Shown here: in pieces, positions 60,895 through 64,000 of the stretch
Layout: each line of letters begins with the position of its first letter
How positions within the stretch are numbered: position 1 is the stretch's first letter
Origin: an uncultured Maribacter sp.
GTDB taxonomy: Bacteria; Bacteroidota; Bacteroidia; Flavobacteriales; Flavobacteriaceae
Assembly (NCBI GenBank): GCA_947493885.1
Contig: CANLTE010000009.1
Coordinates: forward strand, 29,945-93,944
Length of the DNA: 64,000 bases
Direction: 5' to 3'
The notes under the pieces: generated by a model
Seen by the model: the letters and a program-made list of their open reading frames with translations, nothing else
The model's database searches: none
What the model was told of the DNA's origin: nothing
Made by a program: the position numbers and the translations under genes

Positions 60895-61203
60895 ATGGAG
60901 GATAATAAAAATCAGAAACAAATTAATATAGAGCTGGATGAAAAAACTGCTGAGGGTATTTATTCTAACCTAGCTATAATTAATCATTCGGTTTCAGAGT
61001 TTGTTGTAGATTTTATTAGTATGATGCCTGGAGCTCCAAAAGCAAAGGTTAAAAGTAGAATTGTGCTAACCCCTCAACATGCTAAAAAACTTTTGAAAGC
61101 TTTGAATGATAATGTAAATCGTTTTGAAAAAGCGCATGGTACTATTAAAGATTATGAGCAGCCTCCGATTCCATTAAATTTTGGACCTACAGGAGAAGCA
61201 TAA
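60895..61203 (+). CDS. DUF3467-family protein
   Basis: IYSNLAIINHSVSEFVVDFISMMPGAPKAKVKSRIVLTPQHAKKL. Confidence 0.9.
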   Translation: MEDNKNQKQINIELDEKTAEGIYSNLAIINHSVSEFVVDFISMMPGAPKAKVKSRIVLTPQHAKKLLKALNDNVNRFEKAHGTIKDYEQPPIPLNFGPTGEA

Positions 61204-61205
61204 TA

Positions 61206-61241
61206 AAAAAGCCTTGAAATAGTAATTTCAAGGCTTTTTTA
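61206..61241. terminator. Bidirectional terminator between convergent DUF3467 and prfC genes
   Basis: AAAAAAGCCTTGAAAT-agta-ATTTCAAGGCTTTTTT. Confidence 0.88.
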
Positions 61242-61255
61242 TTAATAGAAGTTTT

Positions 61256-62845
61256 TTAGTTAAACTCCGAGGTAAAATGTAGTTTAACAGTTGGATATTT
61301 TTGTTGTGTCATTTGTAATGAAAATTGGGAGTCTGCTAAAAACACTAATTGTCCTCTTTTATCTTGAGCTAAGAATTTTTGTTTAACTCGTTTAAATTCT
61401 TTGAATTCTTCATTTTTAATGTCTTCGGCCTCTATCCAACACGCTTTATAAACAGGGAAATTTTCATAACTACATTTGGCTCCGTATTCATGTTCCAAAC
61501 GGTATTGAATAACTTCAAACTGTAGGGCACCTACTGTACCTATAACTTTTCGGCCGTTCATTTCCAATGTAAACAATTGTGCAACCCCCTCGTCCATTAA
61601 TTGATCAATACCCTTGTAAAGCTGTTTCGCTTTCATTGGGTCGGCATTATTGATGTATCTAAAATGTTCAGGAGAAAAACTTGGGATACCTTTATAATTT
61701 AGTTGTTCTCCCTCAGTAAGGGTATCACCAATCTTAAAGTTTCCGGTATCATGCAAACCAACAATATCACCTGGATATGAAATATCTACAATTTCCTTCT
61801 TCTCTGCAAAAAAAGCATTCGGACTTGAAAACTTTAACTTTTTACCATGACGAACATGTAAATATGGCTTGTTTCTTTCAAAAGTTCCTGAAACAATTTT
61901 AATAAAGGCTAGGCGATCTCTATGCTTAGGATCCATGTTTGCATGGATTTTAAACACAAAGCCAGTAAGTTCTTTTTCATCAGATTGTACTAATCGTTCC
62001 TCCGCCATTTTTGCTCTTGGAGATGGGGCAATATCAATAAAACAATCTAATAGTTCACGAACACCAAAATTATTTAATGCAGAACCAAAAAATACTGGTT
62101 GTTGGTGTCCCTGTAAATATGCCTCTTTATCAAAATTAGGATAAACACCTTCGACCAGTTCTAAGTTATCCCTCAATTCACTTGCTGAATTTTCACCAAT
62201 CAATTCATCTAAATCAGGGCTATCAATATCCCTAATGGCTATGGTATCCTCAATGTTTTTTTTACTATCTCCACTGAAAAGATTTACATTTTTTTCATAG
62301 ATATTATAAATACCTTTAAAATCATAACCCATTCCTATTGGAAAGCTTAATGGAGTAACTTTTAATCCCAGCTTTTGTTCTAAATCATCTAACAAATCAA
62401 AAGCATCCTTTCCTTCGCGATCTAGTTTGTTGATAAAAACAATCATAGGAATGTTACGCATTCTACAAACTTGAACAAGTTTTTCTGTTTGCTCCTCAAC
62501 ACCTTTGGCAACATCAATAACAACAATTACACTATCTACAGCGGTGAGTGTTCTAAAAGTATCTTCAGCAAAATCTTTGTGTCCAGGAGTATCTAGGATA
62601 TTTATTTTTTTGTTATTGTAGATAAAAGCTAAGACTGAAGTAGCTACAGAAATACCACGTTGGCGCTCTATTTCCATAAAATCACTAGTAGCAGTTTTTT
62701 TTATTTTATTATTCTTAACTGCTCCTGCTTCTTGAATAGCACCTCCAAACAACAATAATTTTTCAGTTAAAGTTGTTTTACCTGCGTCTGGGTGAGATAT
62801 TATTCCAAAAGTTCTTCTACTTTCTATTTGTTCCTTAAAATCCAT
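61256..62845 (-). CDS. prfC: Peptide chain release factor 3
   Basis: RRTFGIISHPDAGKTTLTEKLLLFGGAIQEAGAVK; RQRGISVATSVL; NILDTPGHKDFAEDTFRTL. Confidence 0.97.
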   Translation of the reverse strand: MDFKEQIESRRTFGIISHPDAGKTTLTEKLLLFGGAIQEAGAVKNNKIKKTATSDFMEIERQRGISVATSVLAFIYNNKKINILDTPGHKDFAEDTFRTLTAVDSVIVVIDVAKGVEEQTEKLVQVCRMRNIPMIVFINKLDREGKDAFDLLDDLEQKLGLKVTPLSFPIGMGYDFKGIYNIYEKNVNLFSGDSKKNIEDTIAIRDIDSPDLDELIGENSASELRDNLELVEGVYPNFDKEAYLQGHQQPVFFGSALNNFGVRELLDCFIDIAPSPRAKMAEERLVQSDEKELTGFVFKIHANMDPKHRDRLAFIKIVSGTFERNKPYLHVRHGKKLKFSSPNAFFAEKKEIVDISYPGDIVGLHDTGNFKIGDTLTEGEQLNYKGIPSFSPEHFRYINNADPMKAKQLYKGIDQLMDEGVAQLFTLEMNGRKVIGTVGALQFEVIQYRLEHEYGAKCSYENFPVYKACWIEAEDIKNEEFKEFKRVKQKFLAQDKRGQLVFLADSQFSLQMTQQKYPTVKLHFTSEFN

Positions 62846-63239
62846 AACAAAATTTGCGCAAAAATAAGGTAAATAAAGGATTTATGATTATCTCAATTGA
62901 GGTTAATTCTTTTCGTAGAAATTGTTGTTTGACACAAGGTTTTAGGTTAAAGTTGTTGATATACAGTAACTTATTTGGAGTTTTTAGTTTGTTTTGCCCA
63001 ATAATATTAAAAAACCGACTCTTTTTTTAATATTAAGATCTTTTGGTTTGTAAGCAGATTACACTTTGTCGAAAAAAAGCAGTAATTGTCGATTTTTTAC
63101 GATTTATCACCTGAAAACTATTTGCACTTAAGCTTTTAAAATATATCTTGCAACCGTTTTTAAGAATTTGCCCACAATCTTATCACAACAAAAATAGCCT
63201 ATTTCGCCATGGTGATTAGTTTAATTGAAACTATCATAT

Positions 63240-64000
63240 ATGGGAAACACTACTATTAATAAATTCAAGAATGTAATTGTTAAAATAGCCTTTTTAATTA
63301 TTTTTTCCTTTGGTTTAGTCACTACATCTTCTTTTGATAATCCTAAAGGAAACTCAATTAATTTACTGGGTTTTACTACCAATAAACTTGTGGAAGACAT
63401 TGTAAATGTCTCCGAATGTACAGAATCTCCATTGGTAATGTTATTACCGTCTGATTTTGGTTTTGCGCGAGGTGTTGATGACGGTAGCTTATCTGCAACA
63501 AATGTTGATTTAAGTAGTAAATGGGGACTTCCAACAGGAAGTGTAATTGTTTCAATTACTGGAGCAAGTACATATAGTGATAGAAACTTCTTTTATGTAA
63601 AAGATGGTTTAAGAACAAAGTTTACAGTATCAGGTAGAATACCTGTTATGATTGTGGCTCAGCATTCTCCAAGAATTCCGACAATGGGGATAGATGGTGT
63701 TGTTTCCACTAATGCAGAGTACAATCAAGTAACAAATTTACCTGATGGAGTTATAAATGGCTCAACTGGAGGTGATTTTTTTGTTGAGAATACAACTAAT
63801 GGGGACATAGATGATGGAGCAAGGTTTACTTGGGAATCAACAACACCAACCGATAACTTAGAATTTTATACATCAGCTAGTATTAATAGCGGAATAAGTT
63901 TTAGTTTAAAACCGGTTATATGCCCAGACACAGATGGTGATGGTGTGCCAGATAGTACAGATTTAGATGATGATAATGATGGGATATTAGATAGTGAAGA
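63240..64000 (+). CDS. Large exported surface protein with thrombospondin type 3-like repeats (5' portion)
   Basis: ATG at 63240: MGNTTINKFKNVIVKIAFLIIFSFGLVTTSSF...; C-terminal visible part CPDTDGDGVPDSTDLDDDNDGILDSEE; runs off the window. Confidence 0.8.
   Translation, partial: MGNTTINKFKNVIVKIAFLIIFSFGLVTTSSFDNPKGNSINLLGFTTNKLVEDIVNVSECTESPLVMLLPSDFGFARGVDDGSLSATNVDLSSKWGLPTGSVIVSITGASTYSDRNFFYVKDGLRTKFTVSGRIPVMIVAQHSPRIPTMGIDGVVSTNAEYNQVTNLPDGVINGSTGGDFFVENTTNGDIDDGARFTWESTTPTDNLEFYTSASINSGISFSLKPVICPDTDGDGVPDSTDLDDDNDGILDSE

Overview
AT-rich chromosomal window from a Flavobacteriaceae-like (Bacteroidota) genome. The lineage inference rests on TAnnTTTG promoters, near absence of Shine-Dalgarno sequences, and protein families. 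Most of it is housekeeping: ftsH/rsfS/birA/pyrE, coaD/ddl/rluD, an arsenic-type arsR-phosphatase-aquaporin cluster, ppc, a complete trpEGDCFBA operon, rpsU, a xerC/D-type recombinase, hpf, a tRNA-Thr/Tyr/Gly/Thr-tuf-tRNA-Trp-secE-nusG-rplKAJL-rpoBC block, prfC, and the 5' end of a large surface protein at the right edge. The clearest accessory locus is 21.3-25.4 kb. It holds a single 1162-aa protein with an N-terminal SMEK-like (predicted PD-(D/E)XK-type) domain, a STAND-like P-loop NTPase and a long C-terminal region of about 41-aa helical repeats. This is a candidate one-gene anti-phage (Avs-like) system, flanked on the left by a degenerate ~48-bp repeat array. Two RNA-level signals also stand out. 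One is a trp leader peptide (MRNKRTNTWWWSNLRKTS) followed by an intrinsic terminator just upstream of trpE. The other is a very extended Shine-Dalgarno sequence in front of rpsU (bS21) in a genome that otherwise lacks SDs. All calls are from reading the sequence; no database search was run.
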